Positions 51,294-59,124 of a stretch of 64,000 nucleotides of DNA are shown piece by piece. Numbering within the stretch: position 1 is the stretch's first letter; each line of letters starts with the position of its first letter. The notes beneath the pieces were generated by a model. That model was not told the origin of the DNA and searched no databases. It was given only the letters and a program-made list of their open reading frames with translations. The DNA is from Egaibacter danicus (GTDB lineage: Bacteria; Pseudomonadota; Gammaproteobacteria; Burkholderiales; Burkholderiaceae_C). Where the stretch lies: contig JADJII010000012.1 of assembly GCA_016707075.1 (NCBI GenBank), positions 1 through 64,000 on the forward strand, given 5' to 3'. A program made the position numbers and the translations under genes.

Positions 51294-52586
51294 TTGAAAC
51301 CCATTCAAAAATCTGCCAAGCTGGCCAATGTGCTGTATGACATTCGCGGACCCATCATGGACGCCGCCCGTCACATGGAAGACGAAGGCCAGAAGATCAT
51401 CAAGCTCAACCTGGGCAACCTCGCGGTGTTTGGCTTTGACGCGCCCGAGGAAATCCAGCAGGACATGATCCGCAACCTGCCGAACTCGGCCGGTTACTCC
51501 GACAGCAAGGGCATCTTCGCCGCGCGCAAGGCGGTCATGCACGAGACGCAAAAACAGGGCGTCGCTGGTGTGACGCTGGATGACATCTACCTGGGCAATG
51601 GTGCCAGCGAACTGATCACGATGGCGACCAACGCCTTGCTGGACAACGGTGATGAGCTGCTGCTACCCATGCCGGACTACCCGCTGTGGACGGCGGCCAC
51701 CAGCCTGTCGGGTGGCACGCCGGTGCACTACCTGTGCGACGAAGCCAACGACTGGATGCCCAATCTGGACGACATCCGCGCCAAGATCACGCCGCGCACC
51801 AAGGGCATTGTGGTCATCAATCCCAACAACCCGACGGGCGTGCTGTACTCCGACGCGCTGCTGAAGAGCATCGTGGACATTGCGCGCGAACATGGCCTGG
51901 TGATTCTGGCCGACGAGGTGTACGACAAGGTGCTGTACGACGGCGTCAAACACACGGCGCTGGCGAGCCTTTCCACCGACGTGCTCACGCTCACCTTCAA
52001 CTCACTCTCCAAGAGCTACCGCTCCTGTGGCTACCGTGCGGGCTGGATGATTGTCTCGGGCGACAAGAAGAACGCCACCGACTACATTGAGGGCCTGAAC
52101 ATGCTCTCGAACATGAAGCTGTGTTCCAACGTGCCGGGCCAGTGGGCAATCCAGACCGCACTGGGCGGCTACCAGAGCATCAATGATCTGGTGTGTGAGG
52201 GCGGTCGTCTGCGTCGCCAGCGCGATCTGGCCTACGAACTCATTACGGCGATTCCCGGTGTGAGTTGCGTCAAGCCGCAGGCAGCGTTGTACATGTTTCC
52301 CAAGCTCGACCCCAAGGTGTACCCGATCGAGGATGACCGGCAGTTCTTCCTGGAGCTGCTGAAGGAAACCCGGGTCATGCTGGTGCAGGGATCCGGCTTC
52401 AACTGGAAGCAGCCAGACCATTTCCGCATTGTGTTTCTGCCCCATGAGGATGACTTGCGTGAGGCCATCGGCCGTATCGCCAAATTCCTGGAGAGCTATC
52501 GCAAGAGTCACGGCACCCAAAACGTGCAGGTGGAAAACACACTGGCATCGCAGGTTGCTATTAAATTAGTAGCTGCTCGCGCATAA
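51294..52586 (+). CDS. PLP-dependent aminotransferase (AlaC/AlaA-like)
   Basis: This is a fold-type I aminotransferase, about 430 residues, similar to glutamate-pyruvate aminotransferases. The PLP lysine is in NSLSKSYRSCGYRAGWM, with NPNNPTGVLY and LGNGASELI also present. The start is TTG at 51294 (MKPIQKSAKLANVLYDIRGP) behind AGGAGG, better than the GTG at 51270. The last residues (VAIKLVAARA) and the stop codon are formed by a copy of the dispersed repeat, so the tail is probably a replaced end. It precedes hom and thrC. Confidence 0.92.
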   Translation: MKPIQKSAKLANVLYDIRGPIMDAARHMEDEGQKIIKLNLGNLAVFGFDAPEEIQQDMIRNLPNSAGYSDSKGIFAARKAVMHETQKQGVAGVTLDDIYLGNGASELITMATNALLDNGDELLLPMPDYPLWTAATSLSGGTPVHYLCDEANDWMPNLDDIRAKITPRTKGIVVINPNNPTGVLYSDALLKSIVDIAREHGLVILADEVYDKVLYDGVKHTALASLSTDVLTLTFNSLSKSYRSCGYRAGWMIVSGDKKNATDYIEGLNMLSNMKLCSNVPGQWAIQTALGGYQSINDLVCEGGRLRRQRDLAYELITAIPGVSCVKPQAALYMFPKLDPKVYPIEDDRQFFLELLKETRVMLVQGSGFNWKQPDHFRIVFLPHEDDLREAIGRIAKFLESYRKSHGTQNVQVENTLASQVAIKLVAARA

Positions 52587-52610
52587 TCGACGAGGGCTGA
52601 GGCCCGATTT
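52557..52610 (+). repeat. Dispersed ~50-bp repeat, copy 8 (3' end of aminotransferase gene)
   Basis: GCTATTAAATTAGTAGCTGC, then CGCGCATAA, then GAGGGCTGAGGCCCGATTT. It supplies the stop codon at 52584-52586. The bases before it (TCGCAGGTT) are identical to those before the moeA copy. Confidence 0.85.
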
Positions 52611-52625
52611 AGTACTCAAAAATTC

Positions 52626-53951
52626 ATGAAATCCATTCAAGTAGGCCTTCTGGGCATCGGCACCGTGGGCAGCGGCACTTTCAATGTGCTGCGCCGCAAC
52701 CAGGCAGAAATCAAACGGCGCGCCGGGCGTGGCATCGAGATCACCATGGTGGCCGATCTGGACGTGGCCCGCGCGCAAGCGGTCGTCGGCCCCGATGTCA
52801 AAGTGGTGAACGATGCCCGCGCGGTGATTGCCAACCCCGAGATCGACATCGTCATCGAACTGATTGGCGGCTACGGCATTGCCAAACAACTGGTACTGGA
52901 AGCCATTGCGGCGGGCAAACACGTGGTGACCGCCAACAAGGCCCTGCTGGCCGTGCACGGCACCGAAATTTTTGCAGCCGCGCATGCCAAGGGCGTGATG
53001 GTGGCGTTTGAAGCCGCCGTGGCGGGTGGCATTCCCATCATCAAGGCGCTGCGTGAAGGTTTGACGGCCAACAGCATCCAGTGGATTGCGGGCATCATCA
53101 ATGGCACGACCAACTTCATCCTGTCCGAGATGCGCGACAAGGGTCTGGACTTCGCCACGGTGCTGAAAGAGGCGCAGAAGCTCGGTTACGCCGAGGCCGA
53201 CCCCACGTTTGACATTGAAGGTGTGGACGCGGCACACAAGGTCACGCTGATGTCGGCCATTGCGTTTGGCATTCCCGTGCAGTTTGACAAGGCGTACATC
53301 GAAGGCATCACCAAGCTGGGCGCAGCGGACATCAAATACGCTGAGCAACTCGGCTATCGCATCAAGCTTTTGGGCATTACCAAGCGCACGGCCAATGGTA
53401 TTGAGCTGCGTGTGCACCCGAGCCTGATTCCGGCCAAGCGCCTGATCGCCAATGTGGAAGGCGCGATGAACGCCGTGGTGGTCAACGGCGACGCCGTGGG
53501 CAATACGCTCTATTACGGCAAAGGCGCCGGTAGCGAACCCACGGCCAGCGCGGTGATTGCCGATCTGGTGGACATCACGCGCCTGCATACGGCCGATGCG
53601 GCGCAACGCGTGCCGCATCTGGCGTTCCATCCCGAGTCGATGAGTGACCTGCCAATCTTGCCGATGAGCGAGGTGGTGACCAGTTATTACCTGCGTCTGC
53701 GCGTGGCCGATCAGGCCGGTGTGCTGGCCAAGGTGACGGGCATCGTGGCCGACGCCGGCATCAGCATTGATGCCGTGCTGCAACGCGAGGCTGATGAGGT
53801 GGGTGGCGACGCATCAGTGGCGCAGACCGACCTGATCATGCTGACCCACGACACGCGTGAAGGCACGATGAACGAGGCCATTGCCCGTATGCAGGCGCTG
53901 CCCACGGTGCTGGCACCGATTGTGCGCATCCGCAAGGAAGAGCTGGCCTGA
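52626..53951 (+). CDS. hom: Homoserine dehydrogenase
   Basis: This enzyme reduces aspartate semialdehyde to homoserine for threonine, methionine and isoleucine synthesis. The 441 residues have the NAD(P) site VGLLGIGTVGSGTF, the catalytic GIINGTTNFILSEM and LKEAQKLGYAEADPTFDIEG, and a C-terminal ACT domain (VADQAGVLAKVTGIVADAGI) for threonine feedback. The stop overlaps the thrC start (TGATG). Confidence 0.97.
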   Translation: MKSIQVGLLGIGTVGSGTFNVLRRNQAEIKRRAGRGIEITMVADLDVARAQAVVGPDVKVVNDARAVIANPEIDIVIELIGGYGIAKQLVLEAIAAGKHVVTANKALLAVHGTEIFAAAHAKGVMVAFEAAVAGGIPIIKALREGLTANSIQWIAGIINGTTNFILSEMRDKGLDFATVLKEAQKLGYAEADPTFDIEGVDAAHKVTLMSAIAFGIPVQFDKAYIEGITKLGAADIKYAEQLGYRIKLLGITKRTANGIELRVHPSLIPAKRLIANVEGAMNAVVVNGDAVGNTLYYGKGAGSEPTASAVIADLVDITRLHTADAAQRVPHLAFHPESMSDLPILPMSEVVTSYYLRLRVADQAGVLAKVTGIVADAGISIDAVLQREADEVGGDASVAQTDLIMLTHDTREGTMNEAIARMQALPTVLAPIVRIRKEELA

Positions 53952-55411
53952 TGCTTTATCTGTCCACCCGCGCTGCATCAACAGGTTCGCCTGACCGCAA
54001 ACACTTCTGTGAAATCCTGCTCGAAGGCTTGGCCCCGGACGGTGGGTTGTACCTGCCAGAGCGCTACCCGCAGGTCACCGCCGCCACGCTGGAAGCCTGG
54101 CGCAGGGTCTATCTGGAACAGGGTTATGGCGCGCTGGCATTTGAGGTGCTGTCGCTCTACATCGACGACATTCCTGCCGCCGACCTGAAGGCGATCTGCC
54201 TGAAAACCTACACGCAAGACGTGTTTGGCACGAAGGAAATCGTGCCCCTGAAGCTGCTCGAAAGCAACCTGTACCTCGAAGCCCTGTCCAACGGCCCCAC
54301 GCTGGCCTTCAAGGACATGGCGATGCAGTTGCTGGGCAACCTGTTCGAATACGAACTTGCGCGGCGTGGCGAGCAACTCAACATTCTGGGTGCCACCAGT
54401 GGCGACACGGGCAGCGCGGCCGAATACGCCATGCGCGGCAAGAAGGGCGTGCGGGTGTTCATGACCAGCCCGGCCGGTCGCATGAGCCCGTTCCAGCAGG
54501 CACAGATGTTCAGCCTGATGGATACCAACATCCACAACATCGCCATTGAAGGCGTGTTTGATGATTGCCAGGATATCGTGAAAGCGGTGAGTAACGATCT
54601 GGAATTCAAGCGCAAGTACAAGATTGGTACTGTGAACAGCATCAACTGGGCGCGGCTGATGGCGCAAGTTGTCTACTACTTTGCAGGCTACTTCCAGGCG
54701 ACCATGGCTTCGACAGGCTCAGCCCGGACGGCCTTGCAGAAGGTCAGCTTCACGGTTCCGTCAGGAAACTTCGGCAACGTCTGCGCGGGGCATGTAGCCC
54801 GCATGATGGGTTTGCCTATCGATAGATTGGTGGTTGCAACCAACGAAAACGATGTGCTCGACGAGTTCTTCCGTACCGGCGTGTACCGTGTGCGTGGTAG
54901 CGCGGACACGCATGAAACCTCCAGTCCGTCGATGGATATTTCCAAGGCCTCCAACTTCGAGCGGTTTGTGTTTGACCTGCTGGGCAGGGACGGCGCACGG
55001 GTGAAAGCGCTGTTTGGTGATGCGTTGAACCAAACCGGTCGTTTTGATCTGGGTGCGGACGCCGCCTTCAAGCAGGCCGCATCCACCTACGGTTTTGTCA
55101 GCGGCAAGAGTACCCACGCCAACCGGCTGGACACCATCCGTGACACGTTTAAACGCTTCGGCGTGATGATTGACACCCACACCGCAGACGGCCTGAAGGT
55201 GGCCCGCGAGCATCTGACGGCCGGCGTGCCGATGATCGTGCTTGAAACCGCTTTGCCCATCAAGTTTGCTGAAACGATTGTTGAGGCACTGGGCCAGCCA
55301 CCGCATCGCCCGCCACAGTTTGAAGGTATTGAAAGTCTGCCGAAGAAGGTTCATGTGATGCCTGCTGACGTTGCGCAGGTGAAGCGCTATATCGCGTCCC
55401 AATGTGCATGA
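53951..55411 (+). CDS. thrC: Threonine synthase
   Basis: This PLP enzyme converts phosphohomoserine to threonine. The 486 residues have the PLP lysine in LAFKDMAMQLLG, GATSGDTGSAAEYA and SFTVPSGNFGNVCAGH. Between YYFAGYFQAT and KVSFTVPSG the sequence MASTGSARTALQ is encoded by a widespread bacterial repeat core (54709-54731) and appears to be an in-frame insertion or replacement in a loop. The stop overlaps mobB. Confidence 0.96.
   Translation: MLYLSTRAASTGSPDRKHFCEILLEGLAPDGGLYLPERYPQVTAATLEAWRRVYLEQGYGALAFEVLSLYIDDIPAADLKAICLKTYTQDVFGTKEIVPLKLLESNLYLEALSNGPTLAFKDMAMQLLGNLFEYELARRGEQLNILGATSGDTGSAAEYAMRGKKGVRVFMTSPAGRMSPFQQAQMFSLMDTNIHNIAIEGVFDDCQDIVKAVSNDLEFKRKYKIGTVNSINWARLMAQVVYYFAGYFQATMASTGSARTALQKVSFTVPSGNFGNVCAGHVARMMGLPIDRLVVATNENDVLDEFFRTGVYRVRGSADTHETSSPSMDISKASNFERFVFDLLGRDGARVKALFGDALNQTGRFDLGADAAFKQAASTYGFVSGKSTHANRLDTIRDTFKRFGVMIDTHTADGLKVAREHLTAGVPMIVLETALPIKFAETIVEALGQPPHRPPQFEGIESLPKKVHVMPADVAQVKRYIASQCA
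54709..54731 (+). repeat. Short dispersed repeat core inside thrC
   Basis: The core TTCGACAGGCTCAGCCC followed by GGACGG resembles a short sequence that I recall occurring in many copies in diverse bacterial genomes, mostly between genes. Here it is in frame in thrC, reading STGSART. Confidence 0.6.
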
Positions 55412-55941
55412 AGGTCGTCGGGTTTGCCGGGTACTCGGGATCGGGAAAAACCACACTGGTGGAGTGCCTGATTCCAGCACTCAAACACCTCGGGCAGCGT
55501 GTCTCGGTTGTCAAGCACGCGCATCACAGTTTCGACATTGATCATCCGGGTAAGGACACGTTTCGCCATCGCGAGGCGGGTGCGTTTGAAGTGGTGGTGG
55601 CGTCGGACCGGCGTCTGGCCCTGATTCGCGAGTTTGAGCGCGAGGTGCCACAAAATGTGCATCAGCTCATTGCCGAACTGTATGAGGGCGTGGACTGGGT
55701 TCTGGTTGAGGGATTCAAAAGCAGCGACCTGCTGAAAATTGAGGTCTGGCGCAATGCTGCGGGCAAGCCGGCGCGTTATGGAGATGACGATTTCATCGTG
55801 GCAATTGCAACCGACTCGCCTGATGAGCTGCCACAAGCAACCCTGCGCCCGGTGTTTGATTTGAACGATCCCGACACCATTGCCAACTGGTTGATTGACA
55901 ATCAGGCCCGGTTCGAATACCACGCTGAAAACTATCGTTGA
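55408..55941 (+). CDS. mobB: Molybdopterin-guanine dinucleotide biosynthesis protein B
   Basis: MobB is a small GTPase that assists attachment of GMP to molybdopterin. The 177 residues have the P-loop GYSGSGKTTLVECLI, then KHAHHSFDIDHPGKDT and DWVLVEGFKSSD. ATG 55408 overlaps the thrC stop as ATGA; an ATG six bases earlier is possible. Confidence 0.95.
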   Translation: MKVVGFAGYSGSGKTTLVECLIPALKHLGQRVSVVKHAHHSFDIDHPGKDTFRHREAGAFEVVVASDRRLALIREFEREVPQNVHQLIAELYEGVDWVLVEGFKSSDLLKIEVWRNAAGKPARYGDDDFIVAIATDSPDELPQATLRPVFDLNDPDTIANWLIDNQARFEYHAENYR

Positions 55942-55949
55942 CGCCCACC

Positions 55950-57191
55950 ATGAATGCCCCACGCAGCCCCCTGAAATCGCTGGATGACGCACTGGCTGCA
56001 CTGCTGGCACATGCCGTTGCGCTGAATGGTACCGAGACCGTTTCTGTCTTTGATGCTGACGGACGGGTGCTGGCGCAAGACGTGGTGTCGGCGCTGCAGG
56101 TGCCGCCGAATGACAACAGCTCGATGGATGGTTATGCGGTGCGCTGCGCCGATGTGCGGCAGGCCGGTGCCGTGTTGCAGGTGACGCAACGCATTCCAGC
56201 CGGCTCGACGGGCGTGGCCATGACGCCCGGCAGTGCAGCACGCATCTTCACCGGTGCGCCCATTCCGCCGGGCGCCGACGCGGTGGTGATGCAGGAAGAC
56301 TGCGAGCCGGCCGGTGAAGGCAGCGTGCGCGTCAACGCCGTGCCCCATTGCGGTCAATGGATTCGCCGCGCGGGTGAAGACGTGACCCGTGGCGCCGTGG
56401 TGCTTCAAAAAGGAGCGCGCCTTGCGCCCGCTTCATTGGGGCTGGCAGCCAGTATTGGCCTCGACCAGCTTTTGGTGGCAGCCCGGCCCCGCGTGGCGCT
56501 TTTTTCGACCGGCGACGAACTGGTGATGCCCGGCACGGTGGCGCCACAGGACATGAAGCCGGGTGCCATCTACAACTCCAACCGGTTCTTCCTGCGTGCG
56601 TTGCTGCAGCGCCTGGGCTGCGACGTGACGGACCTGGGCATCGTGCCGGACCAGCGCGATGCCACACTGGACGCCTTGCGTGCAGCGGCCGAGCACCATG
56701 ACCTGATCCTCACCAGCGGTGGTGTATCAGTGGGGGAAGAAGACCACATCAAACCCGCGGTGGAAGCGCTGGGTCAGCTCGACCTGTGGCAAATCGCCAT
56801 CAAGCCGGGCAAGCCATTTGCGTACGGCCATATTGACGGCAAGGTGGGTAAAACGCACTTCATGGGCCTGCCGGGTAACCCGGTGTCGAGCTTCATCACC
56901 TTCCTGTTGCTGGTGCGCCCCTTCCTGCTCAAGCTGCAGGGTGTCTCGCAGGTTGCTATAAATTCCATAGCTTTTCCCGCAGATTTCACATGGGCCAGAG
57001 CCGATAAACGCCGTGAATTTCTGCGGGTGAAGCGCAACGCGGCCGGCGGACTGGACCTGTTCCCCAATCAGAGTTCGGGCGTGCTGACCTCGGCGGTCTG
57101 GGGTGATGGCGTGGTGGACAACCCGCCGGGCCGATCCATTGCGCCGGGCGATGTGGTGCAGTTCATCCCTTTTGCCGAATGGCTGTCATGA
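55950..57191 (+). CDS. moeA: Molybdopterin molybdenumtransferase MoeA
   Basis: MoeA inserts molybdate into adenylated molybdopterin. The 413 residues include DNSSMDGYAVR, RIFTGAPIPPGADAVVMQED, FSTGDELV and TSGGVSVGEEDH. Near residues 335-352, VAINSIAFPADFTWARADK is encoded by a degenerate copy of the dispersed repeat, in frame. A TTG at 55938 is an alternative start. Overlaps moaD as ATGA. Confidence 0.95.
   Translation: MNAPRSPLKSLDDALAALLAHAVALNGTETVSVFDADGRVLAQDVVSALQVPPNDNSSMDGYAVRCADVRQAGAVLQVTQRIPAGSTGVAMTPGSAARIFTGAPIPPGADAVVMQEDCEPAGEGSVRVNAVPHCGQWIRRAGEDVTRGAVVLQKGARLAPASLGLAASIGLDQLLVAARPRVALFSTGDELVMPGTVAPQDMKPGAIYNSNRFFLRALLQRLGCDVTDLGIVPDQRDATLDALRAAAEHHDLILTSGGVSVGEEDHIKPAVEALGQLDLWQIAIKPGKPFAYGHIDGKVGKTHFMGLPGNPVSSFITFLLLVRPFLLKLQGVSQVAINSIAFPADFTWARADKRREFLRVKRNAAGGLDLFPNQSSGVLTSAVWGDGVVDNPPGRSIAPGDVVQFIPFAEWLS
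56955..57003 (+). repeat. Dispersed ~50-bp repeat, copy 9 (degenerate, inside moeA)
   Basis: GCTATAAATTCCATAGCTTT, then CCCGCAGATTTCACA, then GGGCCAGAGCC follow the family order with several mismatches. It is preceded by TCGCAGGTT, as in copy 8. Confidence 0.65.
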
Positions 57192-57439
57192 AAATCACTG
57201 TCAAGTACTTTGCCTCCATCCGTGAAGCCGTCGGCCACAGCACCGAGCAGCGCGCCACCTCGGCCACATCGCTGGCTGAACTGAGATCCGAGTTGATCGC
57301 TCTGGGTGGCGCCTATGCCGAAAGCCTGTCGCGGGACCGGGCCGTGCGCCTGGCGTTGAACCAGGTCATGAGCGACGAGTCGGCAGCACTGCTGGACGGT
57401 GCTGAAGTGGCTTTCTTCCCGCCAGTGACTGGCGGGTGA
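57188..57439 (+). CDS. moaD: Molybdopterin synthase sulfur carrier subunit
   Basis: MoaD is the ubiquitin-like small subunit of molybdopterin synthase. The 83 residues run from MKITVKYFASIREAVG to the diagnostic C-terminal PPVTGG, whose terminal glycine is thiocarboxylated. It overlaps moeA. Its partner moaE is not next to it but 1.2 kb away, beyond an inverted dapA homologue. Confidence 0.95.
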   Translation: MKITVKYFASIREAVGHSTEQRATSATSLAELRSELIALGGAYAESLSRDRAVRLALNQVMSDESAALLDGAEVAFFPPVTGG

Positions 57440-57446
57440 GCTGCAA

Positions 57447-57479
57447 CTGATCGGCGAAACCCGCGCCGATCAGGTTTTC
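57447..57479 (+). terminator. Terminator after moaD
   Basis: The 10-bp stem CTGATCGGCG/CGCCGATCAG with a 7-nt loop is followed by GTTTTCT. It overlaps the last codons of the convergent dapA homologue. Confidence 0.7.
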
Positions 57480-58354
57480 TCCAGGAGTTTCAAAATGTTT
57501 GCTGCGCCCTGAGGCGTGGCCGCCATCATCGGCGCACGCACCTCGCCTGACATCAGGCCTTGATGGGCCAGCACCGCCTTGATCAGCGCCGGATTGGGTT
57601 CCGCAAACAGGCCTTCGATGAGCGGCAGCAAGGGCATCCAGAGCTGCCGCGCGGCCTGCAATTGGCCGGCCTGGAGCAGCTGCAACACACGTGCAACCCG
57701 GTCCGTATGTACATGCGCACTGGCTGAGATGGCGCCCGCGCCACCCAGCGCGGCAGTGCTGAAAATCTGCGTGTCTTCACCGGCAAGCACCTGCAGTTGG
57801 CCGTCGGCAATCAGCGCCTGTGTCTTGTGCGCGTCGCCGCCGCAGTCCTTGATAGCCTGAATATTCGGGTGGCGTGACAGCTTTTGCAGTGTGTCGCAGT
57901 CGATGCGCGCGCCGGTGCGGTAAGGAATGTCGTAGATGATCACCGGCACGCGACAGGCGTCGGCAATGGTTTCAAACCAGAGCCGCAAACCCGGCTGCGA
58001 CGGTCGGATATACAGCGGCGCGGGCACCAGCAGACCGGCGACAGGCTTGCTGCCCAGCACCCGAACCCACGCCAGCATCTGCGGCAGGTGGTAGCCAGAG
58101 ACACCCATGACGACGGGCCGGCCACCGGATGCGGCCAGCACGGTATCCAGCACCGCCAGTTGTTCGGCCTCATTCAGCGAAGCCGCCTCGCCGGTGGAGC
58201 CGCAGGCGACAAACCCCGAGGCACCTTCACTCCCCAGCTTCTTGACCAGCCCATGCAGGGCGGGGTGATCAACCTGCCCGTCCTTGAAAGGGGTGGCCAG
58301 TGCAATCCAGAGGCCGGAGAAAACACGGTTGGGAGAATGAATGGAATCAGACAC
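57470..58354 (-). CDS. 4-hydroxy-tetrahydrodipicolinate synthase family protein (DapA-like)
   Basis: This is a 294-residue class I aldolase of the DapA/NAL family. The Thr-rich phosphate/substrate site CGSTGEAASL, the catalytic Tyr in IIYDIPYRTG and the Schiff-base Lys in IQAIKDCGGD are all present. It may be a true DapA or a paralogue acting on another keto acid. It is inverted between moaD and moaE. Confidence 0.88.
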   Translation of the reverse strand: MSDSIHSPNRVFSGLWIALATPFKDGQVDHPALHGLVKKLGSEGASGFVACGSTGEAASLNEAEQLAVLDTVLAASGGRPVVMGVSGYHLPQMLAWVRVLGSKPVAGLLVPAPLYIRPSQPGLRLWFETIADACRVPVIIYDIPYRTGARIDCDTLQKLSRHPNIQAIKDCGGDAHKTQALIADGQLQVLAGEDTQIFSTAALGGAGAISASAHVHTDRVARVLQLLQAGQLQAARQLWMPLLPLIEGLFAEPNPALIKAVLAHQGLMSGEVRAPMMAATPQGAANILKLLEKT

Positions 58355-58452
58355 GCGACATTTCCTTTGAAAAAATGACCGATGACGTTACCGTCAACAG
58401 CATGCGCGCGGAGAACCAAAACCAGGAAGGGGAAAAGTTTGGCAGTTCCATC

Positions 58453-58492
58453 GCTCATCTGAGGACGGAACCGCAGCTCCGGTCAGATGAGC
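58453..58492. other. Inverted repeat between dapA homologue and moaE
   Basis: A perfect 10-bp inverted repeat, GCTCATCTGA / TCAGATGAGC, encloses 20 bases. It lies about 100 bp upstream of the dapA homologue and 120 bp upstream of moaE, with no T-run. The rest of this 258-bp gap shows no gene. Confidence 0.45.
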
Positions 58493-58612
58493 CTGGGTTT
58501 CCTGCATTTGCTGGCGCACGCGCAGACCGCGTCTACACCAGAAGGTGCGAAGCGTGATGCGAATGACGTTGCAGCAAACATCCGGGTATCTTAGCACTGG
58601 CACAATCCGGAA

Positions 58613-59113
58613 ATGGACTCCGCCCTCATGAACCCCGCACGCGTCGTCATCCAGACCGCTGATTTCAATCTCGCCACCGAGATCGAAGCCCTGCGCGCCA
58701 GCGACAAGCGCGTGGGCGCGGTTTGCAGCTTTGTCGGCACCGTGCGGGACCGCAATGACGGCCAGTCCGTCAGCACGATGGAACTGGAGCACTACCCCGG
58801 CATGACCGAAAAGTCGATTGAAGCCATGATCGATGAGGCTCGTCTGCGCTTCAACATTTTCGGTGCACGCGTTATTCACCGCGTGGGCCTGCTGCAGCCA
58901 CTGGATCAGGTGGTGATGGTGGCCGTCACGTCGTCGCACCGGGGTGAGAGTTTTCAGGCCTGCGAATTCCTGATGGACTACCTGAAAACCCAGGCACCCT
59001 TCTGGAAAAAAGAGCAGACGCCGTCGGGCTCGCGCTGGGTGGACGCCCGGGTGACCGACGACGCTGCATTGGCCAAATGGGGGCTGAAGCTCTCCAATCT
59101 GCCGGCGGTGTAA
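58613..59113 (+). CDS. moaE: Molybdopterin synthase catalytic subunit
   Basis: MoaE binds MoaD and adds the dithiolene sulfurs to precursor Z. The 166 residues have CSFVGTVRDRNDGQSV, LEHYPGMTEKSIEAM, HRVGLL, SSHRGESFQACEFLMDYLK and APFWKKEQTPSGSRWVDA. An ATG at 58628 would give a protein five residues shorter. Confidence 0.96.
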   Translation: MDSALMNPARVVIQTADFNLATEIEALRASDKRVGAVCSFVGTVRDRNDGQSVSTMELEHYPGMTEKSIEAMIDEARLRFNIFGARVIHRVGLLQPLDQVVMVAVTSSHRGESFQACEFLMDYLKTQAPFWKKEQTPSGSRWVDARVTDDAALAKWGLKLSNLPAV

Positions 59114-59124
59114 ACGGCGGTATC

